DNA of 64,000 nucleotides from Acanthamoeba castellanii str. Neff (Eukaryota > Discosea > Longamoebia > Acanthamoebidae): NCBI RefSeq assembly GCF_000313135.1, contig NW_004457675.1, positions 11,203 to 75,202 on the forward strand. The letters run 5' to 3'. Below are positions 29,111-40,435 of this stretch, one piece after another; position 1 is the first letter of the stretch; each line of letters begins with the position of its first letter. The position numbers and the translations under genes were made by a program. The notes beneath the pieces are model-generated. The model searched no databases and was not told the DNA's origin. It saw nothing but the letters and a program-made list of their open reading frames with translations.

Positions 29111-29906
29111 CTAGGAATAGTCACCGACGATGGAGATGGCCGAGACGGTGGTGGTCGTGACGGCCGCGACAATGCCGAACAGGATCAGGAAGATGTCCAC
29201 CCCAATCAACACCTGGAATCGTAGTGACAAGCACATCACCATACACTTAGTAAAGCTGTGGTTATGGTGGACGGCAACTTGCCGACGTACCCAGTCGAGC
29301 CTGGCCCAGAAGAGCCTCATGTGCAGCATGGGCGGCAGGACGAAGGCCATGAACGACAGCGAGAGGCCCGACACCAGCCTGGAGGTGAAGCCCGCGCCGC
29401 GGTCATGGTGAATGTGTTGAAAGGAAATAAAAACTGCACTGCGGGCGTCGTGTACCCGATGAGGTCGGAGAACTGCTTCACCCCCACGCCAATGCCCACG
29501 CAGATGCCCACCATGACCGTTCTACACGACACACGACACACAAGACGAGTCTGACTGATCAGCGTGGCGTGTGCGGTGTGGCATGTGCGGTGGTGATTGA
29601 GCGTACCGAATGGCATAACGCTTGATGGTGTTCCACCTTTGGTTGGGCGTCAGCAGCGACGTCTGCGCTCGTCGTCCATGCCAAGTTAGTCGAAGACAAA
29701 GGTCTTTCTGGCGTGGGGCGCCCCCGTGTGAGTTGTGGGAGTCGGATAGTACCTCGATGATATCACGAGCGGGCACGATGACTACGATGAACGTGAAGAA
29801 CAGATCGAACACCAGGGCGACACGTGCGACGTCGACGAACACGTTGTCCGGGAGGTTGTTGATGATGATGTCCTTGGTTGCGCCCTTGTAGAGCATGTAT
29901 CTGGTA

Positions 29907-29958
<52 letters not shown>

Positions 29959-31798
29959 TGTGCGAGATCGTGTGAGAATGGCAATCACGGCACTTATAGT
30001 CAAAAGCTTCATACCCGATGGCGGCGAAGACCAGGTTCAGCACAGTGACCACCAAAAACGAGCCATACACCGCTGTTTGTCACACACGCACACGCAGAGG
30101 AAAAACAAAAGGTTGAGCGGCAGCCCAAGGGGAGATGAAAACTGAGGAATTAGAGACCTTTGCCAAAGTTCTTGGGCGTGTGCATGGACTGTTCGATGGG
30201 CACCATCTGGGCGTGGTCATCAAGATCGGCACGTAGAGCGTCAATGATCATTCAAGAAAACAAAAAGGAAAAGGTAAAAAGAAATGTTTGGCATACCAGC
30301 ATGTGCACGCAGAACAGGAACGCCGCGGCGCCGAAGAACTTGGGGTAGGACAGGTACTGAATCGGCGGATACTCGCCACCGAACGGGTTTTCCACGCCTG
30401 CAGAGAAACCACCATAGAGTGCAGAAACCGTCAGAGAGTGTGAGCACATCTGTGCTGCGTGGCACACCGCCGTGTGGGAGGAGTGCGTTGCGTACTCTCC
30501 TCCTTGAAGCCCTCCACGAACATCGTGATCATGGCCAACACCAGCGCAATATCGCCTGTTGAGTGGAGAAGCACAACAAACTGTTCAGCACTGCATCACC
30601 ACACACGACACACGACACACACACGACACACACATGACACGCGACGCAGACGATACCGATGATGGAAGTGAAGGCCAGGTAGCGGAAGGAGCGGATCCAA
30701 GTGAACAGGATGAGCGGGCCGGCCAAGATGAACACCCAGTACATCGACTCCAGCTTGCCTCGCGACACTGACTCCAGCATGTTGCCGCTAAAAGGGCAAG
30801 GCACGGGTTCAGTGAAAAGAGGGTGGCAGGCGGAGGGCCGAGACGAGTAGTACCAGAATACGAGGTAGGCGGAGCAGGCGCCGATGGAGGTGATCACGAT
30901 GGCCGCGTAGAGCGTCCACGCCACCACCCGACCATAGACCTCCCTGGCGATATCGACGTACGTGACATATCGATCCGATTTGCCTGTGTGTGCGTGTAGG
31001 TGGTGTGCACGTTGCGTGTGTTGTGTGTGTGAGGGCGTGTGCGTGTTGCGTGTTTGGATTTGAGATGTGAGATGTTACTGTCCGGAGAGTGGAGGAGCCA
31101 TTCAACACAAATTGCAAGTCGTACCAACGAGCTCACGCTTGCACTGGATGAGCATGCGGATCGTATAGCAACTGAGAATCGCCAACACCAAAATACCAAT
31201 CATTCCACCTACACCGCACACACGTACCACCGCACACGGACGCCACCGCACACGATGCAACAGAACACGACCGATTGTCAGCTTCATCCACCTGCCCCGG
31301 GGGGCACACAGAAGGGGAGAGCGGCGCACCGAACAGGCCGGCCTGGAGGAAGGCCCAAGGGAGGGCGAACGAGCCGGCTCCCACCACAGCCTTGATGATG
31401 GACGCCGACGCCTGTAAAGCTCTGCGATGTAGAACGGGGCCGATGGTGATGGGTGAGTAGCGCAGCGAAAACAAGAGGTAGAGAGAGAGGGAGAGAAGCC
31501 GCAGAGCCGTCGACCTACCCCTGCTTGCCGACGACCTGGTGGCCTTCAGCGGCGGGCTGTTCGGCGTCGTTGATGAGGTAGGCCTTCTCGTCGCCCGTCC
31601 CACGGTGTCGCAGCCGGTCGCCAAGCGAGCCCTCCGTACCCCTGAAGGAGAGCGGCAAGTAGCGAGCTTAGAAATGCAAAAGGAAAACGCTCCATCGATC
31701 TTCCTACCGTACTGGAGATAGATCTGAGGTTGGGGAAAGACGTGCCATGCTGTCACCGCTTCAACAACCGAGTCTTCTCTTCCATTGTCGCTCGACAT
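29111..31798 (-). CDS. Amino acid transporter, AAAP (SLC36/38-like) family
   Basis: Multi-pass membrane permease expected to move neutral amino acids with protons or sodium. After a hydrophilic N-terminus (MSSDNGREDSVVEAVTAWHV) the first helix has the family hallmark AVVGAGSFALPWAFLQAG. About ten further hydrophobic helices follow, among them GMIGILVLAILSCYTIRMLI, YAAIVITSIGACSAYLVF, FFGAAAFLFCVHMLV, FDLFFTFIVVIVP and LIGVDIFLILFGIVAAV. A dozen or so exons run from 31798 down to the stop at 29111, separated by short GT-AG introns, one with a long GT run at 29908. Exact borders were not all resolved. Confidence 0.87.
29908..29950. repeat. (GT)n microsatellite
   Basis: More than 20 GT dinucleotides in an intron of the amino acid transporter gene. 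Confidence 0.95.
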
Positions 31799-31999
31799 CT
31801 CTTGGCGTAAGGGAAATCTGACGGAGAACGGCCGGGTGGTTGAATCCTCCGGGCAGCAAGCTCGAGTTCTCGAGTGACCTTTGCCTCCTCTCGTCTCGCC
31901 GAGACTACAACGATCTGGAATTTGGATTATGCGAGGCATTTCCCCTTACATTTCCCTTAATTTTGTACATTTCTCAGTTTACAGTTTTTCGGTCGCAGT

Positions 32000-33812
32000 T
32001 CACAATTGGTAAGGGTCTGGGGTCCGGTGGTCGCCACCCTCAAAGTTGACGACGCCTTCGCCGTGCGCACGCCTCTTGCGCCACCAGGCCACGCCGATGG
32101 CGGCGGCGATGACCACGACGACCACCGCGACCGCCAATGGCACCGCCACGGCCACCGCCACGATCAGGGCGCTGTTGTCGCTGCCGCCCGATTCGCCGTT
32201 CGAAGAGCCCACCAGCACGCCTAGGCCCAGGCTCGGGTCGTAGAGCAGCGACTCGTTGAAGCCGGGGAAGCGGAGCACCAGCTCGAACGCCACGCCCGGG
32301 GCTGAAGTTGTAGGAATGGCAAGAATGTCGTGGGTGATGTACTGGAAGCCGGCGCCGTCGATGAAGGCGATATCGAACACCTCGACCTTGGCCACCGACT
32401 TGGCCGAGAGCTGGACGAAGTAGGTGGTCATGTTGGCCTTCGGCGAATCGGTGAGCCGCACGATCCCATTGGCGGAACTCGAGTTAGAGTTGCTGGCACG
32501 GAGCCCGGCGAGGAGGTAGCGCAGGGTCACGCCTCCGGAGGTGGAAGAGCCGGCGCCCGAAGTGGTGGCCGCCGTAAGGTTGACTGACCACTTGACCGAC
32601 CCGGCCGCGAGCACGTAGGCGCTGCCGAAGAAGTCGCCGGGCTTGGGCGTGTTGCTGAAGGTGAACGACTGCTCGATGGTCGTGCTGGCATCGATCTGCG
32701 CCCTGTACGCGTAGGTCGTAGTCTCCACCTGACCGCCGACCCCGGTCGTGTTCGAGCTCTCCACCGTGTAGCCTGATCCCACCATCAGAATAAAAAACAA
32801 CATACTCTATTTATCACAGTCGTAGAAGAGAACGCACCACCAAGACCGTCTGATGGCAGGGTCGAGCCGTTGATGTCGATGTCCTTGAAGCTGGAGCTGA
32901 CCACGGCGGGCTGACTGCCCGATGTTGCCGAGACATTCACCGCTGGCGCCTGGTCGTCGAAGCTGGCGCTGACGTCCGTGGTCAGCAGCTGCACCGCTGG
33001 GGCGGCGCTCGCGTAGGGCGACGGCGATGGTGAGGGCGAAGGCGATGGTAGAGGCTGGTAACAGCCGGTGAGCACCAGATAGGCAGTGGTCGTGGTCGAT
33101 TGGACGGCCCAGTCTGTGGGGGAGCCCGACGACACGAACTTGGTGTACCTGATGGGGCCGGTCAGGTCGGGCACGTAGGTGTTGCTAGCCTGGTGCCAGG
33201 CCATCAGGTTGAAGGGCAGGGTGAGCTTGAGCCAGTAGAAGCCCGGGTCGAGTAGCGGCGCTGAACTTCCGGCGGTGGCGTAGTAGGTCTGGGTGGTGCC
33301 CGGGCCGACCACCCCGGGGCTGGAGATGTTGAAATCTGCATTGACCAGCTGTGCGGAGGGCTGGCTGCTCAGGGTCCCATTCATGTCCGCGTGCAGGGCC
33401 GCAGAGACGAGGGTCTGTGTGCCGTTGGCCGCTGCACAGTGGTAAGAATTCCAAATATTTGCAGACAAACTACAACGTGAACCAATCACCGCCCTCACAG
33501 CCCGCCAACGCAACAGTTAACCGACCCACGACGCGCAATGGTGAACGAGAGTGTGTAGACCAGAGGAGAAAGTGAGGGGGGAAGGTGAAGGTGAAGAGTA
33601 CTTGGGCTCTGGAGCTGGACGGTGAAGGCGGTGATGCGGCTGGGCTGGGTCACTTGAAACCCCTGCGCGATGTAGATGGCCTGGGTGTAGAGGCCCCCGC
33701 TGGGCGTGTGTGCGCAAAGATCGCCGCAGCTCTGGGCTCTGGCCGAGGGAGAGAGGAAGACTAGGAATAGGAAGACGATCATCCCCGTCTCCCATGGGGT
33801 AGGCAGCTTCAT
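32000..33812 (-). CDS. Orphan type I membrane protein with large extracellular region
   Basis: No family recognised. The protein (525 residues; exons 33602-33812, 32838-33431 and 32000-32772) starts with a signal peptide (IVFLFLVFLSPSARAQ), then about 400 residues rich in Ser, Thr, Ala and Gly with many NxS/T sites and a Pro-Ser linker (PLPSPSPSPSPSPYAS). Near the C-terminus is one transmembrane helix (VAVAVPLAVAVVVVVIAAAI) followed by a short basic tail (WWRKRRAHGEG). This layout suggests a glycosylated cell-surface protein. Gly in GGYYW-like positions and repeated beta-strand patterns hint at two similar ectodomain modules, but that is weak. Confidence 0.8.
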
Positions 33813-34234
33813 CACCTGTGTTGCTCAATGCTGTGTTCTTAAGTTATTCGGTCCTGTGGGGAATGATGTTTCTGCCCAAACAGGTGTTTGTGGGCAAAAT
33901 GGTCGGCAAGAAGAGAAGAGGGGAACGAAGAAGGATTGCCGAACGGCGATACGTGGTTGTCGCCCGTGCCCCGAACACTGCAACTTCCTCTCTTGCCGCT
34001 GTGCAGCCAACCAGTTCGCCTGGCAACTCTTTGGTCCACTCGCTAATCAGACTTTTATTTTCTGAATTGCGATTCGTTCGGGGTCTCTAGGAAAGTGTTG
34101 CGAGTTGCTCGGTAGCGAGGGTCACGAAGTGAGGAACCGGGCTCACCGCACCCGGGCAAGCAACACAAAAAGGAGAAGAGCCCAAAGACTGCTCTCTAAC
34201 TTACCCTCCGCACCTCACACAACAACACCCGCAC
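33813..34234. other. Divergent intergenic region
   Basis: About 420 bp between the membrane protein (minus) and the stress-protein gene (plus). It must hold both promoters. No gene, repeat or RNA was seen in it. Confidence 0.6.
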
Positions 34235-35277
34235 ATGCATTCCTTCTGGGCCAAACTCGGTTTCAACTCGTGCGCTGGCTATGGCCACCTGGAAGACGAC
34301 CCTGCTGAGAAGAAGCACCACCGCAAGAGCACCAACGAGGGTGAAGAAGGTCTCCTCCACAGCAGTGAGGACGAGTGGAGTGACGATGACTACGACTCCG
34401 ACAGCGCAGGAGCAGCTGAATCGCAAATACTGCTGCCAAGCTACAAGAAGAAGGTAATGCATCCACGAGTCTGCACCATGGCCCAGGCAGAGACCTACCT
34501 CATCGACAGCCTTGACCTCCTTTGGTACTGCCTCACTGAGTTGGTGTTTCATTGTGGTTACATTAGTTGATGTTGCCTTGCAACTGATCCGTCCATTTCT
34601 CAGCGACAGGCAAGTGACGGAGGAACAGACGACGTGGAGGAAGCAGATGGTGAGCTACAACTGCCTCCACAGGGGCACAGACCTGGACAGGCCCAGGGCA
34701 ATCACTGGCGGCAAGCAATGGCTGGTGGCGATCGATGGCTCTGAGGCCGCGCATCGCGGCTGGGAGCGGGCGTTGGAGCTGGTCGACCCAAGCCAAGACC
34801 ACATCATGGTGGTCGTCATTCGGGACAAGACCATACCCCGTCGCTACGCTCGCAACGAGGCCGAGGAGCTCCGATTGCGCTACGAGCTGTGGCGGTGGGC
34901 TTGCCACATAATCACTCCCTACTCGCGCCAGCTCCAGTCTGTCCTGGTACGTTCAACATCACTTTATAAGGCAGTGCAGCCAGCTCACGAAGGGACACCA
35001 ATGCAGGAGCCGAGCCGCTACACGGTCATGGTTGGCGAGGCGGTGGACAAGCGTAGACTGCTGTGCGAGCTTTGCGAACGATATGAAGTTGACACATTGG
35101 TGGTTGGCAAGCATGCCAGGCATGAGCGCAACCCTAACCATCGGTACGGCCTCACCCACAATCAAGTGGCTGCAACAAAACAGCTGTTAACTTTTCCTCC
35201 CGCCCCACAGGCATTGGCGCGCGCTGGGGTCGTACGTGACTAAACACGCCCCTTGCCGGCAAGTGGCAGTGCTCTAG
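34235..35277 (+). CDS. Universal stress protein (UspA) domain protein
   Basis: Predicted small nucleotide-binding stress protein with an added N-terminal region. Exons 34235-34524, 34604-34946, 35007-35143 and 35211-35277 give 278 residues. The first about 95 residues are hydrophilic with an acidic stretch (SSEDEWSDDDYDSDSAG). The Usp fold starts at QWLVAIDGSEAAHRGWERAL, continues with DHIMVVVI, and ends with YEVDTLVVGKHA and LGSYVTKHAPCRQVAVL, where other Usps have GSVSxxVxxxAPCPVLVV. The usual Gly-rich ATP loop is altered (GKHARHERNPNHR), so ATP binding is uncertain. Transcribed in the same direction as the F-box/kelch gene about 100 bp downstream. Confidence 0.82.
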
Positions 35278-35379
35278 AGGGAGAGAGAGAGACGTGGGAG
35301 GGTTCGGGACCACTACATGAGGAGAGCCTCATAAAGTTCGTTTTCCTTTTCTTTTCTTTCTGACGCAAATAAGGCAAGC

Positions 35380-38300
35380 TTGCCGAACGGTGCCGTGAAA
35401 ACAAGAAAACAAAAGAAAAAGAAGGCTCACTTGATTGCCTTGGCAGAGGCTTTTGAGTACTCGACAATGGCCGACAGCAAGAGGAGGAGCGAAAGAAAGG
35501 CAGGTACAGGAGAGAGAAAAGCCCATGCTCTCGCGGGGGCACGCTCGTCCTCGACTCGACGTCACAAACCACGGGAGGACAAGAGGTCCAGCATGGCCGA
35601 CTCTCTGGGGCTCGACGGGGACAAGCGACTGCTGGCCGATACCAAGGCTTCTTCTACTCCTTCTTCTACTCCAACTACTCCCGCTACTTCGGCACACCCG
35701 ATCTCCATGAGCGTCTCATCAATAACCACCCGAACAGTCCTTTCCAAGACCAGCTTGGAGTACCATAACGACCAGGCGGGCACCCCTCCCCGGCATCGTA
35801 ACCGTGGGGCGACCATGTCTGCCGACCGGCCGTTGTTCGTCTATGAGATAGCGGCACAGGGCGACATGGTGGGCGACAACCCACAAGTAGGGATCAACAC
35901 GACCGTTACAGGCAGTGCGGAGGCTCATCACGACGTGCAGACCGTGGACAAGGAGAAGAAGAGAAAGCAGAGCAAAGAGAAGGAGAAGAAAGAGAAGGAT
36001 CGCACGAAACAGAGGCACAAGAAGGAACACGACGAGCACCACGCTGGCCTTCCTTCGACTCGACTCGAACTAAACGACATGATCATGACAGAGGGGGTCT
36101 ACGGCGAAGACCGCGCTATGGGGAACAAAAACCGCTTCAGCCGCTCGGCCAAGTCCGCTCGCCAAAGCCGCCCCAAGACCAAGGTCAAGGATGCCCCCGC
36201 GGGCAGCAGGTCCAGGTCGGCCGAGCGTCGGCATGCCAAGAATGTCGACAAGGACCACGACGGCCAACACCACCCGGACGAGGACGACCATTCGGTCGGC
36301 CAAGACGAGGAGGCTGCCAAGTCGCAAGCGAAGAGCCTCAGCCAGCGCTGCAAGTCGGAGATCAAGCTCCGAGCCAGCGCGGCGCTCGCTTCAGGCGAGG
36401 CCGCAGTCGCTCTTGACAGGAAGGACCCGAAGAGGATCGCCAAGAGCGAGAGCGTAAAGTCCATGAAAAGGCCAGAGGAGATTACGGAGATGAGAGAGGC
36501 CAAGCAGAAGCGGCAGCACACGAGCGGAGGCTTCCGGCAAGATGTCGACCGCCCCAAGACGACGGACAAGGAGACGAGGAAGGATTACGACGGGGATCGA
36601 GAGGAGAAGAAGAAGGTGCAAGATGACGAGAAAGAAGCCGAAGCCAAACTGAAGAAGGAGCGGCGCCAACAGAGAAAGCTGCTGGCCGCCAGCACGTCGT
36701 CGGCCTCCTGCAGGCGGATCGACCTACCATCTGGCGGCAAGGCATTCCGAGAGAAGAGGGACCTCCACGTCCCGAGGCTTCCCGCCAATATTGACTGCTT
36801 ATCGCTACTCCCAGCCGTTACATCGAAGCCCTCTGAGTTCAGCGTCGGGGCCGACGGCACCCTTTCCCCTGCGGCCTGCACAGCATCGCCGGCAGCTGAC
36901 GCCCAAGCCGAGAGCTCGGGGTGGAAGGCCGAGACCACGGAGTGCTCGCCCAAGAGGGCGGTCGGGGAGGCGGTCGGGGAGCGGTCTTCGCCCGAGTCCA
37001 AGGCCATCGGCAACGCCAGGACGAGGCCGGGCGACCACCGCCGATCCGAGGCTGAACGGGCGTTGACCGAGGAGACCATCCCGCGGGACCGCTCACCCTC
37101 AGCTCCGCCCAGCTTGGTCACCCCGTGGTCCGGCCGTAAGGACTCGCCGACCAAGATCACCACCGCAGGGCTGTCCGCCCCCGCACCCGCAGCGGGCGAT
37201 TCGACTCCCCCTCGGCCACTAGCCCTATCAGCCGAGACCCCGAGCATCACAGGCTCGCCAGCCGCTGTCGCTGACAGCCCAGTCGCAGTCGAAGACAAAC
37301 AAGAAGTGGAGCAGGCGAGGCCTGGGCAGGCTGTGGTGCCGCCACACCTGCCGGCCATCTTCAAGCCGGGCCACCTGCGCACCACCCCGGACGACCGCGG
37401 CGCCAGCACCAGCCCGCGCAAGTCGAGCCCGCGTGTGGGCAGCCCGAGGCTCGGCATGCCCGTGATGGGCGGCAGCTGCATTGTGGACACCCGTGGCGCC
37501 CTGGTCGACAAGACCAAGGCCGAGCGCTGGCAGCAGGCCGACGGCGCTACCGCCCGAGTCATGCCGCGCAACACCAGCGATGACCGTCTACCGGGCGATC
37601 TTGCGAAGTCCGCTATTGTGCGGGTGCGTGACCACTTCTACACCTTTCCCCATGTGCTGACGTCATCATCATCATTCCCAGGTCAACCACCACGACAAGC
37701 TGCGCAAGTCAAGGGAGCGAACGTGGAACGACGTGCGTGACTGGCAGGTGACCGAGATGATCTTCCAGGCCCACAAGCACCAGCGGATGAAGTCGGTCGA
37801 GTTCAGCGTCCGCTGGCTGGGCTCGACCGCCCTCAAGGACTACTCCACCTTGCCCCAAGCCCTGGTATGGACGCCCTCTGTCAGCCGAACAATGAGATGG
37901 TTGTGGGATTGGTGCTCACAAGTGATTGGGAGGTTCAGGTTCGTCGCCTATTCGAGTACCTTGGGCCTATCGAGCTGATGACGGCTGCCACGATGTGTCG
38001 TCGATGGCGTGAGTTGGCGGACGAGGTGGGTAGCATGAAGGAGGAATCAAGGCTCTATGTTGGCTTACCAGAAATGATAACTGTGTAACGCGTGGAATGC
38101 AGGATGGGCTGTGGCGGGAGGTGTACGAGCGGTGGTTCTGGGGCTGGACGTGGGACAGTTCTTCAGTGCGGAGGGAGCATCCGGGCGATTACGCTCGTAA
38201 GTGCTGCTGGAAGGACTTCTTTCTCGAGCACTGCTTCCTGGACCGAACTCAGGGCTACCGCATACTCAGTACTGCCCCCCCCCTTCTTCCTAAGTCTTTC

Positions 38301-39658
38301 AACCGCGGACCAATCGGCGTTGCCTCAACAGGCGGAGAATCAGGCGGACTGGAGTGGACCAGGGCTTTGGCTCCCTATGCCGCCGAGCTCACCCCGCCTG
38401 ATGAACGGCTCCCGTTGGTCGATACTCCCCAGACTCTTATTCGGTACGCGTTGAACTGGCTTTAGCTTGCGATGTTACAGTGCAACCAAAGTCTTAAACT
38501 GGCGCTCCACTAGACACTCGGCCACGGCCGTGGGCCACGTGATCTACGTATTGCTGGGTGCCGAGACGGCCGACAGGCTTCTGGCGTTCAACACTCGCAC
38601 GGGCCTGTGGCATCGGCCCCAGACGACTGGACCGTCGCCGCTCGCTGGCGCCGAAGAAGAACACCACACCTGCTGCGCCGTCGGCCACCGACTGTTCGTG
38701 TTCGGATTGGCTGGCAATGCCAGACCCACTCATTTCAGCAGCCTTCACGTCCTAGACACCCGTGCGCCTCCCCCGTACCATCTCTTAGGCTCCATCAAAA
38801 CTGTATTTGATTTATCGTCAACTGATCATTTAATTGCAGGAAGACTGGTGTGGACGCGGGAGGTGCAGCTGGGCGATGTGCCCCCTAAGGAGAGCACGGT
38901 GAGCCCAGCGCGCGACACCACTCCAGGGCTAGGGCTCGACGTGGCAACGCGATTCATATCTGGCGGTGCCAATGGCGTGCCGCCACCACGCAGGGACACC
39001 TACGTTCTCGACACCCAGGTAGGTTTAGGCCGAAACGTAGAGCATGTTTATGTGGGTCAAGCCAATCAGTTCTGATATCAGTACGTTGCTACCGTGCAAC
39101 AGACCCTTACATGGCAGAAGGTGTCGCTGCCTGAGTCGGTGTCTGGTGGCGGCTACCTCTCCGTGACCACGGCGGGCCACAACATCATTCTGTGCGGAGG
39201 AGGCCCAACAGAAGCCCTGGCCCAGGCCTCAGCGCATGGTCTCCCTGGCTATGGCTACTCGACCACCAAGGTGGGCCACTGGCTCTTTGTGTTTGGCGGC
39301 TCGCGCGAGCGGGCGACCACGGCCAGCAACCACCTCAACCTACTCAACCTCGGTACGACTCCTTGTGCGGTGCGCGGTGCGTGCGATGGGCTGAGTGTGC
39401 TGAGTGCGGTGTGTGCGGGCCACAGAGACGATGTCATGGTACCAGACCAGGTGCTTGGGAGAGGCGCCCCTCGCCCGAACGGGACACACCGCGACGCTAG
39501 TGGGCACTCAACTCTACGTGATGGGCGGCACCTCGGCAGAGGGCCAGGCGCTCAGGGATGGAGTGATGGTGCTGGACCTTACTGCCTTTGCTGAAGTGCT
39601 GCTCCACCACCAGAAGTCGCGCAAGCAGGCTGCCCTCATCAAACCAATTGTAATCTGA
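35380..39658 (+). CDS. Large F-box/kelch-repeat protein with long disordered N-terminus
   Basis: Exons 35380-37623, 37682-37864, 37939-38025, 38103-38268, 38332-38443, 38514-38761, 38840-39018, 39103-39352 and 39426-39658 keep phase throughout and encode 1233 residues. The first 750 or so residues are highly charged and low complexity (Lys/Glu-rich, then Pro/Ser-rich), probably disordered. An F-box-like motif follows (LFEYLGPIELMTAATMCRRW), then WREVYERWFW, then kelch blades: HSATAVGHVIYVLLGAET, HTCCAVGHRLFVFGLAG, VGHWLFVFGGSRERATT and HTATLVGTQLYVMGGTS. Likely a ubiquitin-ligase adaptor. The large first exon could be a separate gene; phase and a good donor (GTGCGT at 37624) favour one gene. 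A start at 35467 is also possible. Confidence 0.78.
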
Positions 39659-39754
39659 CTAGTGAGCTCAACATCCAAATGAATAAACCAGAAAGTGGAT
39701 GTCTGAGGCGTACCCGGCCAGGTGGCAAACCATGGCAAGGGTAAAAACGCGCCA

Positions 39755-39914
39755 TGTGTGGCGTGTGGCGTGTGGCGTGTGGCGTGTGGCGTGTGGCGTG
39801 TGGCGTGTGGCGTGTGGCGTGTGGCGTGTGGCGTGTGGCGTGTGGCGTGTGGCGTGTGGCGTGTGGCGTGTGGCGTGTGGCGTGTGGCGTGTGGCGTGTG
39901 GCGTGTGGCGTGTG
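39755..39914. repeat. 7-bp satellite (GTGTGGC), about 23 copies
   Basis: A near-perfect tandem array of a 7-base unit, the longest pure array in the window. It lies just past the stop of the F-box/kelch gene, in the tail-to-tail space with the RFX-like gene. Every frame stays open through it, which creates spurious long ORFs on both strands. Confidence 0.97.
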
Positions 39915-40091
39915 TAGAACAACTAAGCGTACGTGCCAACCACCACCACAGCACCACCGCCCGCTGCGAGCCAGCTTCTGCACCGAAGGCAGGTGACACG
40001 CACAGCCAACAAGCCACAACAATAAAGATTCCACCTTTTCAGCAAGTGTGTCGGTCGGAGGAAGGGAAAGAAAGGAAGCAACAAAACAGAC

Positions 40092-40168
40092 GGGCCAGGA
40101 GGAGAGTCGAACTCCCAACCTCCGCGATTAGATGTGATGCGGCACTCTGCCAATTGAGCTACCCGGGT
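40092..40168 (-). tRNA. tRNA-like gene, isotype not assignable (possible tRNA pseudogene)
   Basis: Box A (TAGCTCAATTGGC) and box B (AGTTCGACTC) are excellent. The D arm (GCTC/GAGT) and T arm (GGGAG/CTCCT, loop TTCGACT) pair well, and the variable loop is a normal 5 bases. The acceptor stem pairs at only 5 of 7 positions. The anticodon stem pairs CCGC with GCGG but encloses an 11-base loop (TCACATCTAAT) instead of 7. If four bases at its 5' side are extra, the loop would read ATCTAAT with anticodon CTA; this is a guess. No intron of normal size fits. Either a decayed tRNA or an unusual one. Confidence 0.55.
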
Positions 40169-40435
40169 CCTTCCTGCCTCTGTCGGTGACCACCACCGTG
40201 ATCCTCATCTCTCACTAAAATTCAGAATTCACGAACCCCTATTTTTCCGGCTGTGGTTGGCCAATTTTATTTATTTTTTTGGCCTGCAGACACCATGTTG
40301 TTGGTTGAGTTGTTACAGTCACAATCAGCCCAACCACCAAAGTGGCCACAACCCAACAATGCTTTGGTACAATATGTATACTTGCGGCAAAAACGTGTGG
40401 ACAACACACAGCACACCAATGCACACACACAGCAC

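Noticed and set aside
36585..37574. 329-residue open frame on the minus strand
   Set aside because: It lies exactly opposite the long first exon of the F-box/kelch gene and is a shadow of its GC-rich third positions; its residue make-up has no domain pattern.
39755..39914. CRISPR-like array or long repeat protein
   Set aside because: Units are 7 bp without spacers and the flanking DNA is eukaryotic; the open frames are by-products of a 7-bp period.
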